Shown piece after piece: positions 13,607 to 21,517 of a stretch of 64,000 bases of DNA. This DNA is from Burkholderiaceae bacterium (GTDB lineage Bacteria > Pseudomonadota > Gammaproteobacteria > Burkholderiales > Burkholderiaceae_C). Where the stretch lies: positions 248,001 to 312,000 of the forward strand of contig JACKLJ010000003.1 of assembly GCA_024235955.1 (NCBI GenBank), given 5' to 3'. The notes beneath the pieces are model-generated. The model did no database searches. It was not told the origin of the DNA and saw only the letters and a program-made list of their open reading frames with translations. Numbering within the stretch: the first letter of the stretch is position 1; each line of letters starts with the position of its first letter. The translations under genes were made by a program, and so were the position numbers.

Positions 13607-14257
13607 ATGCCCCCCGCCGCAGCCCTTCCCGCCACACCGCCGCCCGCCCGCCGTGGCCGGCCGCCCAAGACGGCGGCGGAGCGGGATGAGGGGAACCGGC
13701 GGCAGGCGCTGATCACGGCGGCGGCGCGGCTGTTCCGCAGCAAGGGGTTCAACGGCACCAGCACGCGCGACATTGCGGCGGCGGCGGACATGCAGAGCGG
13801 CTCGCCGTTCTACTTTTTCCAGAGCAAGCAGGCCTTGCTGCACGCGGTGATGCAGGAAGGCATGGCCAGCGCGGTGGCCAGCCAGGCGCAGGCGCTGGCG
13901 GCTTTGGGCGCGCGCGCGCCGGCGCAGGAGAAGCTGCGCACGCTGGTGCGCCACCACTTCGAGGTGCTGCTGGGGCCGGGCAGCGATTTCATTCCGGTGA
14001 TGCTGTACGAATGGCGCTCACTCACGCCGGACGAGCGCGTGAGCATCGGCGCGCAGAAGGATGCGTATGAAGCGGTCTGGATGCCGGTGCTGCGCGCGCT
14101 GCACCGCGCCGGCCGGCTGAAGGCGCGGCCCGAGGTGGCGCGCCTGTTTGTCTTTGGCGCGCTCAACTGGTCGGTGCAGTGGTTCTCGGACCGCGGCACG
14201 CTGTCGCTCGATGAGCTGACGGCGCAGGCGCTGCTGCTGTTCACGGGGGACGAGTGA
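13607..14257 (+). CDS. TetR-family repressor of the adjacent acyl-CoA operon
   Basis: A 216-residue regulator with an Ala/Pro-rich head, then RRGRPPKTAAERDEGNRR and the TetR helix-turn-helix (LITAAARLFRSKGFNGTSTR, DIAAAADMQSGSPFYFFQSK). The C-terminal ligand and dimer domain shows VMLYEWRSLTPDERVSI. I choose ATG 13607 because the promoter at 13571-13599 would start transcription at about that base, giving a leaderless message; ATG 13595 lies inside the -10 box. The stop overlaps the GTG of the SDR gene, so regulator and enzymes form one autoregulated operon. By position it resembles AtuR or LiuR-type control of carboxylase clusters. The ligand is probably an acyl-CoA intermediate (inference). 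Confidence 0.85.
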   Translation: MPPAAALPATPPPARRGRPPKTAAERDEGNRRQALITAAARLFRSKGFNGTSTRDIAAAADMQSGSPFYFFQSKQALLHAVMQEGMASAVASQAQALAALGARAPAQEKLRTLVRHHFEVLLGPGSDFIPVMLYEWRSLTPDERVSIGAQKDAYEAVWMPVLRALHRAGRLKARPEVARLFVFGALNWSVQWFSDRGTLSLDELTAQALLLFTGDE

Positions 14258-15144
14258 CTTACCAGTCCGTTTTCGCGCCCGGGCTGCTGGCCGGGCAGGT
14301 GGTGGTGGTCACGGGCGGTGGCTCGGGCATCGGCCGCTGCACGGCGCACGAGCTGGCGGCGCTGGGCGCGCAGGTGGTGCTGGTGGGCCGCAACGCCGAC
14401 AAGCTGGAAGCGGTGCAGGACGAGATCGCGGCCGACGGCGGCCAGGCCAGCCACGCGGTGTGCGACATCCGCCAGGAAGAGGCGGTGCGCCAGGCGGTGG
14501 CCGGCGTGGTGCAGCGCCACGGCGCCATCGACGCGCTGGTGAACAACGCGGGCGGCCAGTACCTCACGCCGGCCGAGAAGATCAGCGCCAAGGGCTGGCA
14601 GGCGGTGATCGACACCAACCTGACCGGTGGCTTCCTGATGGCGCGCGAATGCTTTGTGCAGAGCATGCAGGCGCGCGGCGGCGCGGTGGTGAACATCGTG
14701 GCCGACATCTGGGGCTCCATGCCGGGCATGGCGCACAGCGGTGCGGCGCGCGCGGGCATGGTGAGCTTCACCGAGACGGCGGCGCTGGAATGGGCGCGGC
14801 ACGGCGTGCGCGTGAACGCGGTGGCGCCGGGTTACATCGCCAGCAGCGGCATGGACCATTACCCGCCCGAGGCGGCGCCCATGCTGCGCCAGATGCGCCA
14901 CACGGTGCCGGCCGGGCGCTTCGGCAACGAGGCGGAGGTGTCGGCGGCCATCGTCTTTCTGCTCAGCCCGGCGGCCAGCTTCATCAGCGGCACGGTGCTG
15001 CGCGTGGACGGCGCCCGCCCGCAGGTGCGCATGGGCTGGGGCGACGTGGCGGCGCCGGCCGATGTGCAGCAGCGCCCGGCCGTGCGGCCCTTTGGCGGGT
15101 TTCACCGCTACGTGCCACCCAAGGTTTTCGACGAAGCATCATGA
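14254..15144 (+). CDS. SDR-family oxidoreductase with altered active site
   Basis: GTG start at 14254 inside the tetR stop (GTGA); 296 residues. A Rossmann fold of the classical SDR type is clear: TGGGSGIG (residues 20-27), LVNNAGG (about 96-101) and the PGY segment VNAVAPGYIASSG. The catalytic YxxxK is missing: the aligned segment is AHSGAARAG with S162 and R166 in place of Tyr and Lys. Peroxisomal-type 2,4-dienoyl-CoA reductases have a similar HxGxxK segment without Tyr, so an acyl-CoA reductase role is plausible. The C-terminal extension RPFGGFHRYVPPKVF is unusual. The stop overlaps the next ATG (ATGA). It resembles AtuB/AtuG of terpene clusters by position only. Confidence 0.85.
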   Translation: MTYQSVFAPGLLAGQVVVVTGGGSGIGRCTAHELAALGAQVVLVGRNADKLEAVQDEIAADGGQASHAVCDIRQEEAVRQAVAGVVQRHGAIDALVNNAGGQYLTPAEKISAKGWQAVIDTNLTGGFLMARECFVQSMQARGGAVVNIVADIWGSMPGMAHSGAARAGMVSFTETAALEWARHGVRVNAVAPGYIASSGMDHYPPEAAPMLRQMRHTVPAGRFGNEAEVSAAIVFLLSPAASFISGTVLRVDGARPQVRMGWGDVAAPADVQQRPAVRPFGGFHRYVPPKVFDEAS

Positions 15145-16787
15145 GCATCCATTTCCAATCTGGCTGGAACCCGGCCTCGCCGCAGGCGCAGGGGCGGCGC
15201 GCGGCCATGCTGGCGCGCATTGACGCCTGGCGTGCGCTGGAAGAGCGGGCGGCGCAGGCATCGGGCGCCGCCAAGCCGCTGTTCGACAAGCGCGGCCAGC
15301 TGCTGCCGCGCGAGCGTGTGGCGCTGCTGCTGGACCGCGGCGCGCCCTGGCTGCCGCTGTCCACGCTGGCAGGCTACCTGCAAGACCACAATGACCCGGC
15401 CAAGTCCGTGCCCGGCGGCGGCATGCTTGCCGGCATCGGCTTCATCGAAGGCGTGCGCTGCATGGTGGTGGCCAGCGACTCGGGCATCGAGGCCGGTGCC
15501 ATCCAGGCCATGGGGCTGGACAAGATCCTGCGTGCGCAGGAGATCGCGCTGCAAAACCGCCTGCCCTTCATCCACCTGGTGGAAAGCGCGGGCGCCAACC
15601 TGATGCGCTACCGGGTCGAGGGCTTTGTGCACGGCGGCGCGCTGTTCCGCAACCTGGCGCGGCTGTCGGCGGCGGGGCTGCCGGTGGTGACGGTGCAGCA
15701 TGGCTCGGGCACGGCGGGCGGGGCGTACATGCCGGGGCTGTCGGACATCGTGATCATGGTGCGCGGGCGTTCGCGCGCCTTCCTGGCCGGGCCACCCTTG
15801 CTCAAGGCCGCCACCGGCGAGGTGGCCACCGAAGAAGAACTGGGCGGCGCCGAGATGCACACCGGCATCTCCGGCCTGGGAGAATACCTGGCCGAGGACG
15901 ACCGCCACGCGCTGGGCATCGCGCGCCAGGTGATTGCCGCGTTTCATGAGCAAAATCGGTCTCCAGCCCAGTATTGGCGGTCGCAGGCAGCTATCGATAG
16001 TGAAGCATCCGGATCACCCTTCAGCACCGACGAGCTGCTGGCGCTGATGCCCGCCCACCACCGCGAGCCGGTGGACATGCGCGAGGTGGCAGTGCGGCTG
16101 GTGGACGGCGGCGCGCTGCTGGAATTCAAGCCGCTGTACGGCGCGGCCACGGTGTGCGCGCAGGGCCGCATCGGCGGCCACCGCGTGGGGCTGATCACCA
16201 ACAACGGCCCCATCGACGTGGCGGGCGCCAACAAGGCCACGCACTTCATCCAGTGGATGTGCCAGCTGGGCCACCCCATCATCTACCTGCAGAACACCAC
16301 CGGCTACATGGTGGGCAAGGACAGCGAGCAGGGCGGCATGATCAAGCACGGCAGCAAGATGATCCAGGCGGTGACCAACGCCACCGTGCCGCAGCTCACC
16401 ATCCAGTGCGGCGCCAGCTTTGGCGCTGGCAACTACGGCATGTGCGGGCGGGGCTACGCGCCGCGCTTTTTGTTCAGCTGGCCCAGCGCCCGCACGGCGG
16501 TGATGGGCGGCGAGCAGGCCGCGCGCACCATGCAGATCGTCACCGAGGCGGCGCTGGCGCGCAAGGGCATCACGCCGGACGCCGGGCAGTCGCAAAAGCA
16601 GTTCGACCAGATCGTGGCCGTGTTCGATGCGCAGGCCGACGCCTTCTACACCAGCGGCCTGCTGCTGGACGACGGCGTGATCGACCCGCGCGACACCCGC
16701 GCCGTGCTGGCCTTCTGCCTGGACACCATCGCGGAAGGCGCGGCGCGCCAGACTCGCCCCATGCAATTTGGCGTTGCACGCATGTGA
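15141..16787 (+). CDS. Acyl-CoA carboxylase, carboxyltransferase (beta) subunit
   Basis: 548 residues, ATG coupled to the SDR stop. It transfers CO2 from carboxybiotin on the alpha subunit to an acyl-CoA. Both crotonase-like halves are present: the N-half with GGGMLAGIGFIEGVRC, GSGTAGGAYMPGLSDIVIMV and FLAGPPLLKAATGE; the C-half with GRIGGHRVGLITNNGPID, FGAGNYGMCGRGYAPRF and MGGEQAARTM. It is closer to methylcrotonyl- or geranyl-CoA carboxylase beta chains (conserved GxxNYGMCGRxYxPRFLF) than to propionyl-CoA carboxylase. The linker at about residues 269-293 (EQNRSPAQYWRSQAAIDSEA) is encoded by an inserted dispersed repeat. The alpha subunit is two genes downstream. Confidence 0.9.
   Translation: MSIHFQSGWNPASPQAQGRRAAMLARIDAWRALEERAAQASGAAKPLFDKRGQLLPRERVALLLDRGAPWLPLSTLAGYLQDHNDPAKSVPGGGMLAGIGFIEGVRCMVVASDSGIEAGAIQAMGLDKILRAQEIALQNRLPFIHLVESAGANLMRYRVEGFVHGGALFRNLARLSAAGLPVVTVQHGSGTAGGAYMPGLSDIVIMVRGRSRAFLAGPPLLKAATGEVATEEELGGAEMHTGISGLGEYLAEDDRHALGIARQVIAAFHEQNRSPAQYWRSQAAIDSEASGSPFSTDELLALMPAHHREPVDMREVAVRLVDGGALLEFKPLYGAATVCAQGRIGGHRVGLITNNGPIDVAGANKATHFIQWMCQLGHPIIYLQNTTGYMVGKDSEQGGMIKHGSKMIQAVTNATVPQLTIQCGASFGAGNYGMCGRGYAPRFLFSWPSARTAVMGGEQAARTMQIVTEAALARKGITPDAGQSQKQFDQIVAVFDAQADAFYTSGLLLDDGVIDPRDTRAVLAFCLDTIAEGAARQTRPMQFGVARM
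15948..16005 (+). repeat. Dispersed 60-bp element inside the carboxylase beta gene
   Basis: AAAATCGGTCTCCAGCCCAG, then GTCGCAGGCAGCTAT (15980-15994). The copy is in frame and in the gene's orientation, and encodes the linker between the two crotonase halves. Confidence 0.75.
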
Positions 16788-16818
16788 CGTTCAAGAACAT
16801 CCGAGGAGACAAACCATC

Positions 16819-17997
16819 ATGCAATGGACCCACGAGCACGAGGAAATCCGCAAGACCCTCAAGCGCTACATCGACGAGCACATCAACCCCCACGTGGATG
16901 AATGGGAGGCGGCGGAGATCTTTCCCGCCCACCAGGTGTTCAAGGACCTGGGCAATCTGGGCCTGCTGGGGCTGACCAAGCCGGAGGAATACGGCGGCAT
17001 GGGGCTGGACTATTCCTACTCGGTGCTGATGGCCGAGACGCTGGGCCACATCCACTGCGGCGGCGTGCCCATGGCCATCGGCGTGCAGACCGACATGTGC
17101 ACGCCCGCGCTGGCGCGCTACGGCAGCGACGAACTCAAGCGCGACTTCCTGGCCCCGGCCATCGCGGGCGACATGGTGGGCTGCATCGGCGTGAGCGAGC
17201 CCGGCGCCGGCAGCGATGTGGCCGGCATCAGGAGCCATGCGCGCAAGGACGGTGACGACTATGTGATCAGCGGCCAGAAGATGTGGATCACCAACAGCCT
17301 GCAGGCCGACTGGATGTGCATGCTGGTCAACACCGGCGAAGGCCCGGTGCACAAGAACAAGAGTCTGGTGATGGTGCCCATGCGCGACGGCCCGGGCGGC
17401 AAGCTCACCAAGGGCATCGAGATCGCCGGCAAGATCAAGAAGATCGGCATGAACGCCAGCGACACCGGCCTGATCTACTTTGACGAAGTGCGCGTGCCGC
17501 AGCGCTACCGCATCGGCGCCGAAGGCCAGGGCTTCATCTACCAGATGCAGCAGTTCCAGGAAGAGCGCCTGTGGGGCGCGGCCAGCTGCGTGCAGGGCTT
17601 TCTGAACGCCATCGACTGGACGGTGGAATGGGCGCAGCAGCGCCAGCTGTTTGGCGCCACGCTGGCCGACCAGCAGTGGGTGCAGTTCAAGCTGGCCGAG
17701 GCCAAGACCGAGGTCGAATGCCTGCGCGCGCTGATCTACCAGGCCTGCGAGCAATACGTGGCCGGCCACGACGTGCTGGAGCTGGCCAGCATGGCCAAGC
17801 TCAAGGCCGGCCGGCTGGGCCGCCTGGTGCCCGACACCTGCATGCAGTTCTGGGGGGGCATGGGCTACACGTGGGAAAACAAGGTGGCGCGCATGTACCG
17901 CGACAGCCGCCTCACCGGCATCGCCGGCGGCGCCGACGAGGTAATGATGGGCATCATCGCCAAGATCATGGGCGTGGCCAAGCGGCAGGTGCGATGA
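16819..17997 (+). CDS. Acyl-CoA dehydrogenase
   Basis: 392-residue flavoenzyme that makes a 2-enoyl-CoA; ATG 16819 behind GAGGAGAC. All three domains are visible: N-terminal helices, the FAD-binding motif VSEPGAGSDVAG with MWITNS, and the C-terminal bundle with QQRQLFGATLADQQ, QFWGGMGYTWENKVARMYRD and GGADEVMMGIIAKI. The position of the medium-chain catalytic glutamate reads IAGGADE instead of YEGTxE. This is the pattern of isovaleryl- or long-chain-type enzymes, whose catalytic base lies in another helix. It sits between the two carboxylase genes, so its product is probably the carboxylation substrate, as isovaleryl-CoA or citronellyl-CoA dehydrogenase does in liu and atu clusters. Confidence 0.9.
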   Translation: MQWTHEHEEIRKTLKRYIDEHINPHVDEWEAAEIFPAHQVFKDLGNLGLLGLTKPEEYGGMGLDYSYSVLMAETLGHIHCGGVPMAIGVQTDMCTPALARYGSDELKRDFLAPAIAGDMVGCIGVSEPGAGSDVAGIRSHARKDGDDYVISGQKMWITNSLQADWMCMLVNTGEGPVHKNKSLVMVPMRDGPGGKLTKGIEIAGKIKKIGMNASDTGLIYFDEVRVPQRYRIGAEGQGFIYQMQQFQEERLWGAASCVQGFLNAIDWTVEWAQQRQLFGATLADQQWVQFKLAEAKTEVECLRALIYQACEQYVAGHDVLELASMAKLKAGRLGRLVPDTCMQFWGGMGYTWENKVARMYRDSRLTGIAGGADEVMMGIIAKIMGVAKRQVR

Positions 17998-17999
17998 GG

Positions 18000-18150
18000 C
18001 GCGTCCTGGAAATGAGGCACCCCCCTGAGTCGCTGACGCGCCTTTCCCTCTCTCTCTTCGCGCTGCGCGCTTCGGGAGGGGGGGCAACGCCAGTTCCCGG
18101 CGCAGGTCCGGGAACGGCGTTCGCTGGCTTGGCCTGCTCCGCGGCCATTC
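18000..18150 (+). repeat. Stop-proximal hairpin element
   Basis: It begins within a few bases of the dehydrogenase stop: CCCCCTGAGTCGCTGACGCG, then C/T and G tracts (CCCTC...GAGGGGGGG), then GGCGTTCGCTGGCTTGGCC, TGCTCCGCGGCCATTC. It ends at the start of the alpha-subunit gene, so inside the operon it separates two co-directional genes. Confidence 0.8.
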
Positions 18151-18169
18151 GATGGAATGGGTGGTTGCG

Positions 18170-20149
18170 ATGAAAAGGATTCTGATCGCCAACCGCGGTG
18201 AGATTGCGCGCCGCGTGATCGCCACGGCGCGGCGCATGGGGATCGAGACGGTGGCCGTGTATTCGGAGCCCGACGCCGGTGCGCTGCACGTGCGCGAGGC
18301 CACGCTGGCGTTCGCGCTGGGCGGCAGCACCTCGGCCGAGAGCTACCTGCGCGTGGACCGTCTGCTGGAAGCCGCGCGGGCCACCGGCGCCGACGCGGTG
18401 CACCCGGGCTACGGCTTCTTGAGCGAGGACGCCGGCTTTGCCCAGGCGGTGCAGGATGCCGGCCTGACCTGGATCGGCCCGCCACCGGCGGCGATCCGCG
18501 CGCTGGGCAGCAAGGCGGCGGCCAAGGCGCTGGCGGCGCAGCACGGCGTGCCCTGCCTGCCCGGCTACGCGGGCGACGACCAGACCGAGGCGCGCTTCGC
18601 CGCCGAGGCCCAGCGCATCGGCTACCCGGTGATGGTGAAGGCGGTGGCCGGCGGCGGCGGGCGCGGCATGCGGCTGGTGCAGCAGGCCGCGCAATTGCCG
18701 GCGGCGCTGGCCAGCGCGCGCGCCGAGGCACTGGCCGGCTTCGGCCATGGCGACCTGTTGATCGAGCGCGCGCTGCTCGATCCGCGCCACGTGGAGGTGC
18801 AGGTGTTCGCCGACGCGCACGGCCAGGTCATCCACCTGGGCGAGCGCGATTGCTCGGTGCAGCGCCGGCACCAGAAGATCATCGAGGAAGCGCCCAGCCC
18901 GGCGGTGGACGCCGCCCTGCGCGAGCGCCTGGGCCAGTGCGCCGTGGCGCTGGCGCGAGCGGCCGGCTACGTGGGCGCGGGCACGGTGGAGTTCCTGCTG
19001 GACGGGTCGGACTTCTATCTGATGGAGATGAACACCCGGCTGCAGGTCGAGCACCCGGTGACCGAGGCGCTGACCGGGCTGGACCTGGTCGAGTGGCAGA
19101 TCCGCGTGGCGCGTGGCGAGCCGCTGCCGCTGACGCAGGATCAGGTCAGGCTGCAGGGCCACGCCATCGAGGTGCGCCTGTGCGCGGAAGACGAGCAGTT
19201 CCACCCCCACACCGGCCGTGTGCGGCACTGGTCGTCGCCGGCGGCTGCGGCCGCTTTCACCCGCGCACCGCTGCGCTTCGACCATGCGGTGGAGGCGGGC
19301 AGCGAGGTTTCGCCCCATTACGACGCCATGCTGGGCAAGCTGATCGTCCACGCCGCCACGCGCGCCGAGGCGATCGACCAGCTCACGGTCGCGCTGGGCG
19401 AGCTGGAGGTGCTGGGCCTGCCGACCAACCGCGCCTTTCTGATCGAATGCCTGCAGAGCGAAGGCTTCCGGGCCGGCGCGGCGACGATTCCCTTTCTCGC
19501 ACAGCAGGGCGGGCAACTGCGTGAATCGCTACAAAACAAGGAGCTGTCTGCGGCTGCTGCGCTTGGGCCAGCGCCTGTTTTTTCTCAGGAAGTCGCCGCG
19601 CTGGCCTGCCGCTTCCCGCTGCCGCTGCGGCTGCGCCACCGAGAGCGCACGCTGGATTGGCAGGTGCGCGGCGCTGGCGGCGGCAGCCTGCAGGTGACGG
19701 ACGCGGCGGGTGCGTTGCAAGCGCTGAGTTTGCATCCGCTCACCGATGGCGCGGTGCGCGTCGGCACCGGCGGCGTGAGCCGGCGCCTGCGCGCCGTGCC
19801 GGTGCCGCGGGTGGGCGGCGGCACGCGCTGGCATGCGCAGAGCGGCGCGGTCGACTGGTGGCTGGACGACCTGTCCTTCGAGCCCGCCGCGGGCGATGGT
19901 GGTGCGCAGGCCGCCAGCGAGCTGCGCGCGCCCTTCAACGGGAAGGTGGTGCGCATTGCCGCCCAGCCGGGGCAGGCGCTGGAGGCTGGCGAGACGGCGC
20001 TGGTGATCGAATCGATGAAGCTGGAGCACAGCCTGTCGCCCCGTGCCGGCGCCACGGTGGCCGAGGTGCTGGTGAGCGAGGGGCAGCAGGTGGCGCCGGG
20101 CCAGGTACTGTTGCGCTTCGCGGCGCAGGCGGTAGAGTCGCCCGCATGA
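18170..20149 (+). CDS. Acyl-CoA carboxylase, biotin carboxylase/carrier (alpha) subunit
   Basis: 659 residues from ATG 18170 (MKRILIANRGEIARRV, the family N-terminus; six upstream codons are dropped). It carboxylates biotin with ATP and bicarbonate and carries it to the beta subunit. Biotin carboxylase: HPGYGFLSED, VKAVAGGGGRGM, EVQVFAD, RDCSVQRRHQKIIEEAPSP and MEMNTRLQVEHPVTE. The BT-like linker follows. The biotinyl domain has ESMKLEH with the biotinylated Lys617. Residues about 455-474 (LQNKELSAAAALGPAPVFSQ) come from an inserted dispersed repeat in the domain linker. The stop overlaps the next ATG (ATGA). Size and motifs fit MCC/GCC/PCC alpha chains equally; the substrate is unknown. Confidence 0.92.
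   Translation: MKRILIANRGEIARRVIATARRMGIETVAVYSEPDAGALHVREATLAFALGGSTSAESYLRVDRLLEAARATGADAVHPGYGFLSEDAGFAQAVQDAGLTWIGPPPAAIRALGSKAAAKALAAQHGVPCLPGYAGDDQTEARFAAEAQRIGYPVMVKAVAGGGGRGMRLVQQAAQLPAALASARAEALAGFGHGDLLIERALLDPRHVEVQVFADAHGQVIHLGERDCSVQRRHQKIIEEAPSPAVDAALRERLGQCAVALARAAGYVGAGTVEFLLDGSDFYLMEMNTRLQVEHPVTEALTGLDLVEWQIRVARGEPLPLTQDQVRLQGHAIEVRLCAEDEQFHPHTGRVRHWSSPAAAAAFTRAPLRFDHAVEAGSEVSPHYDAMLGKLIVHAATRAEAIDQLTVALGELEVLGLPTNRAFLIECLQSEGFRAGAATIPFLAQQGGQLRESLQNKELSAAAALGPAPVFSQEVAALACRFPLPLRLRHRERTLDWQVRGAGGGSLQVTDAAGALQALSLHPLTDGAVRVGTGGVSRRLRAVPVPRVGGGTRWHAQSGAVDWWLDDLSFEPAAGDGGAQAASELRAPFNGKVVRIAAQPGQALEAGETALVIESMKLEHSLSPRAGATVAEVLVSEGQQVAPGQVLLRFAAQAVESPA
19533..19590 (-). repeat. 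Dispersed 60-bp element inside the carboxylase alpha gene
   Basis: A minus-strand copy (GAGCTGTCTGCGGCTGCTGC, then GCTTGGGCCAGCGCC). It is opposite to the gene, yet leaves the frame open and falls between the biotin carboxylase and biotinyl domains. Confidence 0.6.
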
Positions 20150-21309
20150 CGCATCCGGACGAACTGCAGATGGCGCGCCAGGCGCTGGCCGACACGGTGG
20201 CGCGTTTCGCGCGCCAGGAGATCGCACCCCACGTCACCGCCTGGGACGCGGCCGGCGAGTTCCCGCGCGGGCTGTACGCCAAGGCGGCGGCGCTGGGCCT
20301 GCTGGGGCTGGGTTACCCGGAAGAATATGGCGGTACGCCGGCGCCGCACGCGCTGCGGCTGGCGATGTGGGTCAACCTGTGCCGCTTTGGCGTCAGCGGC
20401 GGCGTGCTGGCCAGCCTGCTGTCGCACAACATCGGTCTGCCGCCGGTGCTGGCGCTGGGCAGCGAAGACATCAGGCGCGAGGTGATTCCGCCCGTGCTGG
20501 CCGGCGAGCGGATCGCCGCGCTGGCCATCACCGAGCCGGGTGGCGGCTCCGACGTGGCGGCGCTTGCCACGCGCGCGCGGCGCGAGGGCGACGAGTACGT
20601 GGTGGATGGCGAGAAGGTGTTCATCACCTCCGGCATGCGTGCCGACTGGATCACGCTGGCGGTGCGCACCGGCGAGCCGGGCGAGCGCAACGCCGCCGGC
20701 ATCTCGCTGCTGCTGGTGCCGGGCGACAGTGCCGGCCTGTCGCGCACCCGGCTCGACAAGATGGGCTGGCTGTGCTCCGACACGGCGCACCTGCGCTTTG
20801 ACGGCGTGCGCGTGCCGGCGCGCTACCTGCTGGGTGAGGAAGGCGTGGGCTTCAAGGCCATCATGGGCAACTTCAACGGCGAGCGCTTCGGCATCGCCTG
20901 CGGGGCGCTGGGGTTTGCGCAGGCCTGCCACGACGAGGCATTGGCCTGGGCGCAGCAGCGCCAGGCTTTCGGCCGCCCGCTGGTCGACCAGCAGGTGGTG
21001 CGCCACCGGCTGGTGGACATGCAGCAGCGCATCCGCTCCACCGCCGCGTGGCTGGAGCAGGTGGCCGCCCGTGCCGACGCTGGCGACACTGGCGCCGACT
21101 GGATAGGCGAGGTCTGCGTGCTGAAGAACCATGCCACCCAGACCATGGCCTTCTGCGCAGATGCGGGCGTGCAGATCCTGGGCGGCATGGGTTACATGCG
21201 CGGCACGGTGTGCGAACGTCTGTACCGCGAGGTCAAGGTGCTGACCATCGGCGGCGGCACCGAGGAAATCATGAAGGAGCTGGCGGCCCGGCAGTGGTCG
21301 CTGGTGTGA
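20146..21309 (+). CDS. Acyl-CoA dehydrogenase
   Basis: 387 residues; ATG 20146 overlaps the alpha-subunit stop, so it is translationally coupled. Motifs: ITEPGGGSDVAAL (FAD loop), VFITSGMRADW, the WAQQRQAFGRPLVDQQ helix, and the C-terminal GVQILGGMGYMRGTVCERLY with VLTIGGGTEEIMKELAARQW. The TIGGGTEEIM segment lacks the medium-chain catalytic glutamate, as in isovaleryl- and long-chain-type enzymes. Two different acyl-CoA dehydrogenases in one carboxylase operon suggest a substrate oxidised twice, for example a methyl-branched chain before and after carboxylation, or two chain lengths. Which step is its own cannot be read from the sequence. Confidence 0.9.
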   Translation: MTHPDELQMARQALADTVARFARQEIAPHVTAWDAAGEFPRGLYAKAAALGLLGLGYPEEYGGTPAPHALRLAMWVNLCRFGVSGGVLASLLSHNIGLPPVLALGSEDIRREVIPPVLAGERIAALAITEPGGGSDVAALATRARREGDEYVVDGEKVFITSGMRADWITLAVRTGEPGERNAAGISLLLVPGDSAGLSRTRLDKMGWLCSDTAHLRFDGVRVPARYLLGEEGVGFKAIMGNFNGERFGIACGALGFAQACHDEALAWAQQRQAFGRPLVDQQVVRHRLVDMQQRIRSTAAWLEQVAARADAGDTGADWIGEVCVLKNHATQTMAFCADAGVQILGGMGYMRGTVCERLYREVKVLTIGGGTEEIMKELAARQWSLV

Positions 21310-21517
21310 CGCGGCGGTACGGCCGCGCCGGATGAATTGAGGCGCTCGCGCCGCAGGGTGAAGCGTGGGTCGTTGAGAAGAAGTGTGTTGCCGGGCTGGC
21401 CCATCGGAGGCTTGTTGGTGCGTGCGCGCCAACGGACGTCGTAACGCAGCGCATGTTGCCGCTGGCTGGCGCGGCCCGGAACCGGACCCGCGCAGAAACT
21501 GGAGAAGGAGACAAACC

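Noticed and set aside
18170..20149. Pyruvate carboxylase or urea carboxylase
   Set aside because: The length and the biotinyl domain directly after a short linker fit acyl-CoA carboxylase alpha chains, and a beta subunit is in the same operon.
21310..21517. A gene in the gap between the second dehydrogenase and the synthetase
   Set aside because: No frame with a plausible start and composition was found; the gap only contains the synthetase leader and ribosome-binding box.
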